From positions 1-64,000 of the forward strand of contig JABLXC010000004.1 in the NCBI GenBank assembly GCA_013178185.1: DNA of 64,000 bases, written 5' to 3'. The stretch comes from Anaerolineae bacterium (GTDB lineage: Bacteria > Chloroflexota > Anaerolineae > Anaerolineales > Anaerolineaceae). The notes under the pieces are model-generated. The model saw only the letters and a program-made list of their open reading frames with translations, made no database searches and was not told where the DNA came from. The position numbers and the translations under genes were made by a program. Shown here in pieces: positions 33,681-42,900 of the stretch; within the stretch, counting starts at the first letter, position 1; each line of letters opens with the position of its first letter.

Positions 33681-36620
33681 ATGAACATTCGATTTAAATT
33701 AAACGGCAAAGAGACCGAATTGCAAGTCAAACAGGATGAGAGCCTGTTAGAAGCTCTCCGCCAGGCGGGCGCTTATAGCGTCAAGCACGGCTGTGAGACG
33801 GGCGAGTGCGGCGCCTGTTCGGTGCTGCTGGATGGCAAGCTGGTGCCGACCTGTATCCTGCTGGCCCCTCAGGCCGATGGACATGAGATCGAAACCGTCG
33901 AGGGGCTGAGCGAGGTCAACACGATTCACCCCATCCAGAAGGCGTTTACAGAAAATGGCGCCATCCAGTGCGGTTACTGCACCCCGGCCATGATCCTGGC
34001 TACCAAAGCGTTGCTGAACAAAGAAAAATATCCCACGCTCGAAGATGCGCGTGAAGCCCTCAGTTCAACGATCTGCCGCTGCACCGGTTACGTCAAACCG
34101 GTCGAGGCCATCTTGCGGGCGGCTGCCATGCTGCGCGGCGAAGAAGTAGCCCCCATCGGCGGCGGCGGCATCCCCCTGGAGCTGGCGTTTGGGTTGACCG
34201 GCGAATCGGACCTGGGGCGCGATATCCCGGATGTCAAGAGCGGCGGAGGGGGAGGAACCAGCGTCTCGGTGAGGCCGACCGTCAAAGTGGCGCCCTGGGT
34301 CTCGCCCGAAGCGCATACGGATGTCGTCGGGCGGCCAGAAATAAAAGTGGATGCCGTCAAACTTGTAAAAGGCAAGCCCGCCTTTACCGACGATATCAAT
34401 CTGCCGGGGATGCTTTACGCAGCCATGCTCACCAGTCCCCATGCGCATGCCCGTATTCGCAATATTGACGTTTCTAAAGCGCGCGCCTTCCCGGGCGTGC
34501 ACGCGGTGTTGACGTATAAGGATGTCCCGCGGGTGATGTACGCCTCCGGCGGCCAGTCCTGGCCTAATCCCAAGCCCTGGGATCAAGTCTCGCTGGATTC
34601 GAAGGTGCGCTATGTCGGCGACCGGGTGGCGGTTCTGGCAGCCGAAACGCCAGAGATCGCCCGCGAAGCGCTCAAGCTGATAGAAGTGGATTACGAAGTT
34701 CTTCCGGCAGTGCTTGACCCGCGCGAGGCTGGCAAACCTGGCGCTCCGGTCATCCATGATGAACCCGACGCCATCGGAATCCCAGACGCCCAACGCAACC
34801 TGGTGAACACGATTGACGCGGCGGTTGGCGATGTTGAGAAGACGCTGGCAGAATGCGATTACGTTTTTGAACGCACCTACTACACCCCCAAGCAGCAGCA
34901 GGTTCACATCGAGCCGCATGTCTGCATCACGTATTGGGATGAAGATGAGCGCCTGGTGGTGCGCACCTCGACTCAGGTGCCGTTCCATGTCCGGCGGATG
35001 CTGTCGCCTCTGATCGGTCTGCCGGTCAAACGCATTCGAGTCATCAAGCCCCGCATTGGCGGCGGTTTTGGCGGCAAGCAAGAAATGCTCATCGAAGACC
35101 TGGCGGCTCACCTGACCCTGGCCACCAACCGCCCGGTGCGCTTTGAATACACCCGTGAGCAGGAGTTCACCAGCGCCCGCTCGCGCCACCCCATGTATAT
35201 CACCTTCAAGGCCGGGGTGATGAAAGACGGCGTTCTGCGCGCCCTGGATATGAAGGTGATCTCGGATACCGGCGCTTTTGGGCAACACAGCATGACGGTC
35301 GCCAGCGTTTCTGGTCTGCGCGGTCTTTCTACTTACCGCTGCGAGGCGCTGCGCTTTCACGCCGAAATTTACTACACCAATAAAACGCCAGCCGGCGCGT
35401 TTCGCGGCTATGGCGCTCCGCAGGGGATGTTCGGGTTGGAGAGCATCGTGGATGAGATTGCGCACGAGCTCGGTTTCGACCCGCTGGAGTTCCGCCGTAA
35501 GAATGCCGTGCGCGTTGGCGACCCCATTCCGATTTCGACCGCGCTTGGCGAAGGCGGCGCCATCGAACAGGTCGTTTTGAGCTGCGGCCTGGAAGAATGC
35601 TTCGACAAAGCCGCGGCGGCCATCCAGTGGGAGCGCCGCTACGACCCGAAGTGGCATGTTGACCCCGAACGCCCGCATATCCGGCGCGGCCTGGGGGTGG
35701 CCACCTGTATGCACGGCACCGCCATCCCCGGACTGGATATGGGCGGCGCTTCGGTCAAGATGAACGACGACGGCAGTTTTAACGTCCTGGTGGGTGCTAC
35801 CGATCTTGGCACAGGATCGGATACGGTCATCGCTCAGATCGTGGCAGAGACGCTCGGCTGCGCGCTGGAGGATGTCATCATCTATTCTTCCGATACGGAC
35901 ATGACCCCCTTCGATGTGGGCGCTTACGCCTCCAGCACCACCTTCATCTCCGGCGGATCTGCCAAAAAAGCGGCTGAAGAAGTCCGCCGCCAGATCATGG
36001 AACGGGCGGCGCTGATGCTAAAAACGACCACCGAAGGGATGTACCTGCGCAACCGGCATGTCTACACCGCCGACGGGCGCGCTGTCTCGCTACAGGATGT
36101 CGCTTTGCACAGCCTGCACACCGAGGACCAGCGCCAGATTATGGCCACTGCCTCGCATATGTCGAACTATGCGCCTCCGCCCTTCGGCGCCCAGTTTGTA
36201 GAGGTTGAGGTGGACATGGAAACCGGCATGGTCAGGGTGCCGCGCATGGTGATGGCAGTCGACTGCGGCACGGCGATCAACCCGGTGACGGCCAGCGGGC
36301 AAATCGAGGGCGGCCAGTTGCAAGCGCTCGGCATGGCGATTTCAGAAAGCGTCATGTATGACCAACAGGGCAAAGTCTTGACCACCCGTATTGGAGAATA
36401 CCGCATCTTTGAAGCTGACGAGGCGCCGGACATCATGGCGATCCTGGTACCCACCTATGAGCCGAGTGGCCCGTATGGCGCCAAGGCCGTGGCCGAAATC
36501 CCGATGGATGGCGTGGGGCCTGCGGTTGCAAACGCCGTCTTTGACGCCACCGGCGTGCGGGTTCGCGAGCTCCCCATCCTACCCGAAAAGGTCTGGAAAG
36601 GCCTGAAAGAACTCAAATAG
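33681..36620 (+). CDS. Xanthine-dehydrogenase-type fused 2Fe-2S/molybdopterin subunit
   Basis: The protein has 979 residues. The first 165 are the CoxS-like part: plant-type cluster Cys38, 43, 46 and 58 (HGCETGECGACS) and the second cluster Cys97, 100, 132 and 134 (QCGYC and ICRCTGY). After a linker the Mo-pterin part begins near residue 210. It contains RIGGGFGGKQEM, AGAFRGYGAPQGMFGLES, a GTGSDTVIAQIVAETLG loop, DVGAYASSTTFISGGSA and AKAVAEIPMDGV with the catalytic Glu. It hydroxylates N-heterocycles such as xanthine or hypoxanthine in the cytosol. The fusion and the DVGAYAS motif resemble the purine hydroxylases of anaerobes. The exact substrate is uncertain. Confidence 0.92.
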   Translation: MNIRFKLNGKETELQVKQDESLLEALRQAGAYSVKHGCETGECGACSVLLDGKLVPTCILLAPQADGHEIETVEGLSEVNTIHPIQKAFTENGAIQCGYCTPAMILATKALLNKEKYPTLEDAREALSSTICRCTGYVKPVEAILRAAAMLRGEEVAPIGGGGIPLELAFGLTGESDLGRDIPDVKSGGGGGTSVSVRPTVKVAPWVSPEAHTDVVGRPEIKVDAVKLVKGKPAFTDDINLPGMLYAAMLTSPHAHARIRNIDVSKARAFPGVHAVLTYKDVPRVMYASGGQSWPNPKPWDQVSLDSKVRYVGDRVAVLAAETPEIAREALKLIEVDYEVLPAVLDPREAGKPGAPVIHDEPDAIGIPDAQRNLVNTIDAAVGDVEKTLAECDYVFERTYYTPKQQQVHIEPHVCITYWDEDERLVVRTSTQVPFHVRRMLSPLIGLPVKRIRVIKPRIGGGFGGKQEMLIEDLAAHLTLATNRPVRFEYTREQEFTSARSRHPMYITFKAGVMKDGVLRALDMKVISDTGAFGQHSMTVASVSGLRGLSTYRCEALRFHAEIYYTNKTPAGAFRGYGAPQGMFGLESIVDEIAHELGFDPLEFRRKNAVRVGDPIPISTALGEGGAIEQVVLSCGLEECFDKAAAAIQWERRYDPKWHVDPERPHIRRGLGVATCMHGTAIPGLDMGGASVKMNDDGSFNVLVGATDLGTGSDTVIAQIVAETLGCALEDVIIYSSDTDMTPFDVGAYASSTTFISGGSAKKAAEEVRRQIMERAALMLKTTTEGMYLRNRHVYTADGRAVSLQDVALHSLHTEDQRQIMATASHMSNYAPPPFGAQFVEVEVDMETGMVRVPRMVMAVDCGTAINPVTASGQIEGGQLQALGMAISESVMYDQQGKVLTTRIGEYRIFEADEAPDIMAILVPTYEPSGPYGAKAVAEIPMDGVGPAVANAVFDATGVRVRELPILPEKVWKGLKELK

Positions 36621-36646
36621 CCTCCCCTGGATCGTAGAAGAAACGA

Positions 36647-36690
36647 CAGGCTCCCGGCGGATTGCAGAACCGGGAGCCTGTTTGTTATTT
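36647..36690 (+). terminator. Intrinsic terminator of the LLM-Xdh operon
   Basis: CAGGCTCCCGG (36647-36657) pairs with CCGGGAGCCTG (36670-36680), followed by TTTGTTATTT. Confidence 0.93.
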
Positions 36691-36745
36691 GGGTCTGGTG
36701 CTAATTAAAGATGTGGTAAGAATGCACGCCAGACCTGAGTTACGA

Positions 36746-37552
36746 TCAAATGAAAATCGTATTGCCCGTTGAAAGATATCCTATCCTCTCACCCATGGTT
36801 TTTTTTAGGCGGCTGTAACCTGACGTGCTTGTGCAGTGACAGGTATAGTAAACAGAATTTTCCGCCAGAAGGTTTTTTGCCAATGAATCAATTTCTAAAA
36901 GATCCTCATCTTTCTTAAAATCATAAGCGATCAGGTGAAATCCTCCAATAACGAAATTAATTTTTCCGCAAATTTCCTGCGCCGACGACAGGATATTCTC
37001 AATCCCACAGTGGGAGCAGCCGGATACTAATACCTTCTTGTCCTTCTCGGAAATTACTAGGCTCTGTTCGTGTTCAAAGACATCCGGGAGATACTGGACG
37101 CCGGATTTCATATATAAATTCCAAATCTCCTTTTTCCGGTGCACCTTTGAAATGATCTGAAGTTCTTCATCTATCCTTACAGCGCCATCGAGTACAGTAA
37201 ATCTGGGATTTGCCGATAATTTTTGGTTCAGACCGCCGTAGTAAAACCGATCTCGTTTTTTGGCGTAATACTTTCCAAAGGTGGTTTTTTGAATATAAAT
37301 TGGGGCAATTTTGTTGATCCTCAAAAACTCCTCTAATCCACCGCCATGATCCTGGTGTCCGTGGGAAATAAAGGCAAGATCAACGCCGGATAAATCAATT
37401 CCCATTTTCCTGGAGTTGTCTGCAAACTTGCTGCCCATTCCACAATCAAATAATATTTTGTGACGATCCGTGGTGATATAAAAGCTCAAGCCTTTTTCTT
37501 TTTCATAACCGTTAATAGTCGAAGTGTTTTCAACGAGAACGGTGAGCTTCAT
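36746..37552 (-). CDS. MBL-fold metallohydrolase, dihydropterin-RFAP-synthase-like
   Basis: The protein has 268 residues. The metal motif is FISHGHQDHGGG (HxHxDH). A second conserved part is SGCSHCGIENIL and FVIGGFHL, typical of the group named after 7,8-dihydropterin-6-methyl-4-(ribofuranosyl)aminobenzene phosphate synthase. In bacteria the true role is mostly unknown. AAAGGAGAATGAC precedes ATG 37552. It is divergent from a LysR gene, which probably controls it. Base composition from here to about 45.8 kb is clearly more AT-rich than on either side. Confidence 0.87.
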   Translation of the reverse strand: MKLTVLVENTSTINGYEKEKGLSFYITTDRHKILFDCGMGSKFADNSRKMGIDLSGVDLAFISHGHQDHGGGLEEFLRINKIAPIYIQKTTFGKYYAKKRDRFYYGGLNQKLSANPRFTVLDGAVRIDEELQIISKVHRKKEIWNLYMKSGVQYLPDVFEHEQSLVISEKDKKVLVSGCSHCGIENILSSAQEICGKINFVIGGFHLIAYDFKKDEDLLEIDSLAKNLLAENSVYYTCHCTSTSGYSRLKKTMGERIGYLSTGNTIFI

Positions 37553-37716
37553 GTCATTCTCCTTTGGTAAATCGGTCCGATTGATATGAAATATAATAGT
37601 AATGGTTTTGTTTTTGTTGTCAATTAATTGGATTGCAGTTTTTTGTTGCCTCGGTGCACATTATTTGGGCATGAGTTGACCGGTAAAGATCGGTTTTACG
37701 ACCAAGGAGAAATCCC

Positions 37717-38658
37717 ATGACCCTTCAACAACTCTTATACGCCATTGAAACGGACAAGTATGGATCCTTCAACAAGGCCGCACAAGTTTTGTATGTTACC
37801 AGGCAAAGTTTAACGAATGCTATCAATGAGCTGGAGAAAGAGATCGGAATAAAAATCTTCCGACGGACAAACAAAGGGTTGTTAACTACTGTTGAAGGCA
37901 GGGAATTTATCAATATGGCCAAGTCCGTTTTGTATTCATTTGATAATTTAAAACAGGTATATTCCAGCAAACATGAAAAAGTATCTCGTTTCAGCATGGT
38001 TTCGATCCCCAACTTTTTTGTTGAAGATGCGTTTTCGACGCTATGTAAAGAAGTGGGAGAGAGCTCTAGTATCAGAATGACAATCAAAACGACGGACGCA
38101 TATCAATCTCTGGACGATGTTAGTTCATCCCGCGCTGAAATCGCCACGGTAATGATTGGAGGGTCTCATAAAGCTGCGTGGGTTAATCTTCTTCGTTCAA
38201 AAGGCCTGGAATATGTCAAGCTGCTCGAATCCCAATTCGAATTATTGGTAAGCGCGAACGATCCACTTGCCCAACAAGAGCGCATATCAGCGCACATGCT
38301 TGAAGGGTATTCCTTCGTGTTTTGGGCAGATAGCTCTATGAATATTCTCAATCTCATTCCAGAGACCAGCGAAATCGCAAAGGTTATCGTCCAAAATAAC
38401 AAGTATATCAACGCTCAATTCCATACCACCCTCTTTATGATTTTAGAAAATACCAGGGCGTTTGCCACGAGTTTTTGTGGAATGAACAGGCATTTCAGTG
38501 TATACCCGGTTGTGAGTATGCCCATTGCTGAAGATTTGCCTTTTGAATTGGTTTACATCAAACAAAAAAGCCGCCCGCTAAGTTGGGAAGCAGAGCGGTT
38601 TATCGCCTTGTTGCAGGAGAACTTAAAAGATTGTCACCTTCAGAGTGTAAAGTCTTAA
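37717..38658 (+). CDS. LysR-family transcriptional regulator
   Basis: The protein has 313 residues. The N-terminal helix-turn-helix is YGSFNKAAQVLYVTRQSLTN, followed by the IKIFRRTNKGLLTT wing. The effector domain covers residues 90-300. The gene stands head to head with the MBL gene, 164 bp apart, the usual LysR arrangement, and convergent to the amidohydrolase. It is a candidate regulator of the amidohydrolase and peptide-type importer as well. AAGGAGAAATCCC precedes ATG 37717. Confidence 0.93.
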   Translation: MTLQQLLYAIETDKYGSFNKAAQVLYVTRQSLTNAINELEKEIGIKIFRRTNKGLLTTVEGREFINMAKSVLYSFDNLKQVYSSKHEKVSRFSMVSIPNFFVEDAFSTLCKEVGESSSIRMTIKTTDAYQSLDDVSSSRAEIATVMIGGSHKAAWVNLLRSKGLEYVKLLESQFELLVSANDPLAQQERISAHMLEGYSFVFWADSSMNILNLIPETSEIAKVIVQNNKYINAQFHTTLFMILENTRAFATSFCGMNRHFSVYPVVSMPIAEDLPFELVYIKQKSRPLSWEAERFIALLQENLKDCHLQSVKS

Positions 38659-38713
38659 AAAATTACGAATCCGGGATAGTTTTATAATCTCGCCGATTAG
38701 ATAATTTTCCTTT

Positions 38714-38750
38714 AAAACCAAAACGGTTCGATGTGAACCGTTTTGGTTTT
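38714..38750. terminator. Bidirectional terminator between lysR and the amidohydrolase
   Basis: A perfect 16-bp stem (AAAACCAAAACGGTTC / GAACCGTTTTGGTTTT) with a 5-nt loop lies between convergent genes, with T-rich ends on both strands. Confidence 0.93.
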
Positions 38751-38793
38751 CTTGTCTTTCAACCAAGCATAGAACAGGCGGAAATCTCTCAAC

Positions 38794-39960
38794 TCAAAGT
38801 TCATGAAGTGCGTTGTGATATATTTGCCCCTCGATCATTGTCAGCTGACATTGTGTAAAGTTACAGAAGGGATGGCCATTAAAGATGGCAATATCGGCGT
38901 CTTTACCGGGTTCCAGTGATCCAATACGGTGATCAAGACCCAATAGTCTAGCAGGATTGATAGTGATGCTCTTGAATGCCATTTCTTCCGAAAGGCCTTT
39001 GGCAATGCAGAGACCAATATGCATTGGCAAGTACTTGATGGCTGATGCGCCGTCTTCGGTTAAACAAAAATTTACGCCCGCTTTTTCTAAGATGATGGGA
39101 TTCTCCAGCTTCATATCCCATATTTCCATTTTGACAGGAGGCATGATCAATGGGCCGACCACACAGGTAACGTTCTTACTTGCCAAAAACTCGGCAACTT
39201 TGTATCCCTCGGTGACATGTTCCAACGCGAAATCGAGATTAAATTCTTCGGCGATATTAACCGCCGTTACGATATCACTAGCCCGGTGGCAGTGAATGCG
39301 AGCTTTCATCTGGCCCCGGACCAGCGGCGCCATAGCTTCAAGTTGGAAGTCGCGGTGGAAGTTTTTATTCGAACCATTCGCCAATAACTCGTCTGAATAT
39401 TGTCTGGCGTTGAAAAGCGTCTCCCGTATCAAAGCCACCGCGCCAAGCCTGGTCATTGGCATTTTTTGCATCCCGCCAAAAATCCTTTTTGGATTTTCGC
39501 CGAGCGCCATCTTCATTTGCTCGCAGCCAGGAATGTACATATCGAAAACCGTTTTGGCTGGCTTCAACTTTATTGCCATCCCCAGACCATTTATTACTGG
39601 CACCCCGCCAGTGGTAGTATAGCAGGTAGTAAAACCAGCATTTCTAACCTGTGGGATCGCTATATCGTTGCAGTTGAATGAGTCAAACATTCTTACATGA
39701 GGAACTATGGGAGAGGAAATTTCATTCAGATCTGGAATCTCACACATGACAGAAGGTTCCCCTAATGCTGATATATGGCTATGAGCATCAATGAAGCCCG
39801 GCGTGATCCACTTTCCAGACGCATTGATTATTTGGGTGCCCGCTGGAATTTCTATGTTCTTACCAACAGCAAGGATTTTCCCACCATCAATTAACACAAT
39901 TCCATCTTCGATTACTCCGTTGGTAACAGTGATAATCTTTCCGCCTGAAAAAGCTATCAT
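38794..39960 (-). CDS. Amidohydrolase-superfamily enzyme, imidazolonepropionase-like
   Basis: The protein has 388 residues from ATG 39960, whose ribosome site GGAG lies in the codons after the earlier ATG at 39972. The metal ligands are DAHSHIS (HxH), HCHRASD, EHVTEGY and TEDGASA (Asp). The beta-sandwich half carries SGKWITPGFID and GSLEPGKDADIAIFNGHP. It hydrolyses a cyclic amide or related C-N bond; the substrate is unknown. It is divergent from the importer operon at 40178 and shares its control region. Confidence 0.88.
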   Translation of the reverse strand: MIAFSGGKIITVTNGVIEDGIVLIDGGKILAVGKNIEIPAGTQIINASGKWITPGFIDAHSHISALGEPSVMCEIPDLNEISSPIVPHVRMFDSFNCNDIAIPQVRNAGFTTCYTTTGGVPVINGLGMAIKLKPAKTVFDMYIPGCEQMKMALGENPKRIFGGMQKMPMTRLGAVALIRETLFNARQYSDELLANGSNKNFHRDFQLEAMAPLVRGQMKARIHCHRASDIVTAVNIAEEFNLDFALEHVTEGYKVAEFLASKNVTCVVGPLIMPPVKMEIWDMKLENPIILEKAGVNFCLTEDGASAIKYLPMHIGLCIAKGLSEEMAFKSITINPARLLGLDHRIGSLEPGKDADIAIFNGHPFCNFTQCQLTMIEGQIYHNALHEL

Positions 39961-40113
39961 GTTTTTCTCCATTATGGCAATTTAAGAATATATCAAATTG
40001 AGTTTTTTGATTACCAGATACCTGTTACAGCATACTACATACTCGCTCAATCAATAACGATTTGAATTGCATCATTTATTTGCTACCTGTCATTAATTAA
40101 CTGCAATTCTTTC

Positions 40114-40144
40114 TGAATAATTCTATATTCAAAAATGCTATACT
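40114..40144 (+). promoter_or_regulatory. Promoter with palindromic operator before the peptide-type importer
   Basis: The extended -10 TGCTATACT ends at 40144. The 18-bp palindrome TGAATA-N6-TATTCA (40114-40131) lies at the -35 position. Its spacing fits a LysR-type or other dimeric regulator. Confidence 0.6.
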
Positions 40145-40177
40145 CTCTAAAAGTATCTATCCCCAGGAGGAGTAAAA

Positions 40178-41779
40178 ATGAATCATCAGGGAAAACGTCT
40201 TGCTGTCTTGCTATTTCTATTGGCATTCATTACTGGAATGCTAACCGGATGTGGCGGCGCGGCTGCAACTCCGGCGCCTCAACAAGAAGCGCCTGAGAAT
40301 ACAGCGGCTGCGGTTAAACCCACAGCTGCTGAGGCCCCCACAGAGTCTACACCAAAAAAGGACACAATCGTTATTGCAAACGCAGATGAACCCCCTTCAT
40401 TGAGCCCCTACGACCATAACGCAATCTATGCAGACTACATGAACCAATTAACCTACAATGGTCTTTTCAGGCTCGATGAAACAAGTAATCCTGTCCCTGA
40501 TTTGGTAGATACCTATGAAAATCTGAGCGATACCGAGTGGTTATTCAAGATCCATGATGGCGTCAAGTTCCACGATGGTTCGACAATGACCGCAGAGGAC
40601 GTAAAAGCCTCTCTTGACTTTGCCAAGACGTTCCCGGCTATTGCATCTTACACCGCGTCTTATAGCAGCGTTGAAGTAGTTGATCCTCTGACCGTTAAGG
40701 TGACAACAAATGGGCCATCGGCGGGGCTACTTTACGATCTTGCCTACCACTCGAACTACATCGTACCCAAAGCTCTGATTGATAGCGGTAATAACTTCAA
40801 TGAAAATCCAATTGGTTCTGGCCCCTATAAGTATGTCAAGTGGACGCTGGGCGATAAAATTGAGTTTGTCAAGTTCGATGACTACTTCGATAAAGACTCC
40901 ATGCCTTCTATAACGAATGTCACCTGGAAATTCATCCCGGAAGGTTCGTCCAGATCAATTGGTCTTGAAGCCGGTGAGATTGATCTCCTTGTTGAAGTTG
41001 ATACAACGGACATGGCAAGATTAAAAGGAAACCCGGACCTGGTCGTGCTCGAGCATCCGGGTTTTACACACAACTGGCTCATGCTCAATAATGAGGCGAA
41101 ACCGTTTGATAACCCGCTTGTCAGAAAGGCGATCAGTACAGCGCTCGACAGGGAGTCAATTATTGAGGTTGCCCTCAATGGATTGGCCAGCCTTACGATT
41201 TCACAAACGCCGGCGGGTATGTTGGGCGAATCGGAGGTCAATGCAGAAGGATACAATGTCGAGAAAGCCAAGCAATACATGGCCGATTCAGGTGTGGATC
41301 CTGCCACGGTTAAACTGGATATCATTTGCTCCAACGAAACCAAGAGAAGAGCGGCAGAAGTGATCCAGGCAAATCTGGCCGAGATCGGAATTACGAATGT
41401 AACCACAACCTCTATGGATCTCGCCACGTACTTGCAGGTAACCGGTAAAGGCGACTATACCGGCGCAATCGGTGGATACCGCGCTTTCAATATGGTAGCT
41501 TTCCTCCAGAATACTTTCCACTCATCGGCTATCGGCGGGTCAAATAAGACCCGTTTGAATAACCCCGAAGTTGACGCCCTGATTGAAAAGGCAGCGGCAA
41601 CGGTGGACCAGGAGGAGCGGGCAAAGATCCTGAGACAGGTAACTGAATTACTTAATGAAATTACTCCACAAGCTCCGATTTATCAGGAACTTTATATACG
41701 AGCTTATAACAAAGATTTGGGCGGGGTTGCGATCAATTCTGCTGGCGTGCTGCGCATCAACAAACTCTACTGGAAATAA
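40178..41779 (+). CDS. Oligopeptide-type ABC importer substrate-binding lipoprotein
   Basis: The protein has 533 residues. The lipobox is GMLTGCGG. A Pro/Ala/Glu linker follows, then a family-5 (DppA/OppA) domain: PPSLSPYDHN, YNGLFRLDET, WLFKIHDGVKFHDGSTMTAEDV and YKYVKW. These bind peptides but also many other compounds such as nickel chelates or opines. The neighbour amidohydrolase suggests a small cyclic or acylated nitrogen compound. CCAGGAGGAG precedes ATG 40178. A hairpin separates it from the permease genes. Confidence 0.92.
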   Translation: MNHQGKRLAVLLFLLAFITGMLTGCGGAAATPAPQQEAPENTAAAVKPTAAEAPTESTPKKDTIVIANADEPPSLSPYDHNAIYADYMNQLTYNGLFRLDETSNPVPDLVDTYENLSDTEWLFKIHDGVKFHDGSTMTAEDVKASLDFAKTFPAIASYTASYSSVEVVDPLTVKVTTNGPSAGLLYDLAYHSNYIVPKALIDSGNNFNENPIGSGPYKYVKWTLGDKIEFVKFDDYFDKDSMPSITNVTWKFIPEGSSRSIGLEAGEIDLLVEVDTTDMARLKGNPDLVVLEHPGFTHNWLMLNNEAKPFDNPLVRKAISTALDRESIIEVALNGLASLTISQTPAGMLGESEVNAEGYNVEKAKQYMADSGVDPATVKLDIICSNETKRRAAEVIQANLAEIGITNVTTTSMDLATYLQVTGKGDYTGAIGGYRAFNMVAFLQNTFHSSAIGGSNKTRLNNPEVDALIEKAAATVDQEERAKILRQVTELLNEITPQAPIYQELYIRAYNKDLGGVAINSAGVLRINKLYWK

Positions 41780-41818
41780 AAGATTGGCGGTAGATTCGAT
41801 GCTGTGAACTAACCTAGA

Positions 41819-41863
41819 AAACGAGTTGCTATTTCTTCAAAAGCCTGAAATAGCAACTCGTTT
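41819..41863 (+). terminator. Hairpin between binding protein and permease genes of the peptide-type importer
   Basis: AAACGAGTTGCTATTTC pairs with GAAATAGCAACTCGTTT over an 11-nt loop, a perfect 17-bp stem. Confidence 0.85.
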
Positions 41864-41964
41864 CATTGATCTGTTGTATGATTGACATCATAGCATCCGT
41901 TTCCTGATTTCTACTAAAAAATATCCTCAGTACTTCTCTATGTGGCAAATTTTGCTGGAGGAAT

Positions 41965-42891
41965 ATGTGGAAATTTATATTTAAGAGAGTGTTTGCCCTG
42001 ATCCCCGTCATCATTGGCGTTACATTAATCGTCTTTTTCATTATGTCGTTATCGCCAGGGGATCCTGCCAAAATGATATTAGGGGATGAAGCCTCTCCCG
42101 AAGCAGTTCAATTGTTGCGGCAGGAAATGGGTCTTGATGATCCCCTATTAATCCAATACAGCCGATATATGTATAATGCCATCCAGGGGGATATGGGATT
42201 ATCGTATAAATCGAAAAAGCCTGTTACCGAAGAGATCTGGGCAAGATTCCCAAATACCATCAAACTCACACTAACGGCAATGACTCTTGCTGTAATAATT
42301 TCCCTGCCCCTGGGAATTATTGCAGCAGTCAGGCAAAACTCGTTTTTTGATGGGTTCAGCATGCTGCTCGCTTTGTTCGGCGTGTCAATGCCACCCTTTT
42401 GGTTTGGCCTCTTATTGATTTTGTTTTTCTCATTAAAACTTGGCTGGTTCCCTTCCTCTGGATCAGAGAGTCTTAAAAGCATTGTGCTTCCATCAGTCGC
42501 TCTTGGCTTTCTGCACATGGCATCTATTGCCAGGACGACACGATCCTCAATGCTTGAAGTGATCCGGCAAGACTATATTCGTACAGCAAGAAGCAAGGGC
42601 CTTTCATATAGCTCAGTAATCCGAAAACATGCGCTAAAAAATGCGCTAATCCCAACCATTACGGTGGTTGGTTTACAGGTAGGCGTCCTGCTCGGCGGCG
42701 CAGTCATCGTTGAGACAGTTTTCGCGTGGCCAGGTGTAGGAAGATTGATGGTTCAATCCATCATGGGAAGAGACATTCCAATGGTTATGGGTTGCATTAT
42801 CTTGTTCGCGACTGGTTTCACCATAGTGAATTTGATCGTTGACTTGCTCTATGGTTTCATAGACCCAAGAATCAGATCCATGTATACCTAG
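41965..42891 (+). CDS. Peptide-type ABC importer permease, DppB-like
   Basis: The protein has 308 residues and 6 membrane helices. The first helix is FALIPVIIGVTLIVFFIMSL. The long N-terminal external loop has the family MGLDDPLLIQYSRYM. The coupling motif region is RQDYIRTARSKGLSYSSVIRKHAL. It forms the channel with the next gene. TGGAGGAAT precedes ATG 41965. Confidence 0.94.
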   Translation: MWKFIFKRVFALIPVIIGVTLIVFFIMSLSPGDPAKMILGDEASPEAVQLLRQEMGLDDPLLIQYSRYMYNAIQGDMGLSYKSKKPVTEEIWARFPNTIKLTLTAMTLAVIISLPLGIIAAVRQNSFFDGFSMLLALFGVSMPPFWFGLLLILFFSLKLGWFPSSGSESLKSIVLPSVALGFLHMASIARTTRSSMLEVIRQDYIRTARSKGLSYSSVIRKHALKNALIPTITVVGLQVGVLLGGAVIVETVFAWPGVGRLMVQSIMGRDIPMVMGCIILFATGFTIVNLIVDLLYGFIDPRIRSMYT

Positions 42892-42900
42892 GGGTGAGTA

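Noticed and set aside
34065-35714. 549-aa minus-strand ORF inside the Xdh gene
   Set aside because: It is a shadow of a GC-rich coding sequence with clear Xdh motifs on the plus strand.
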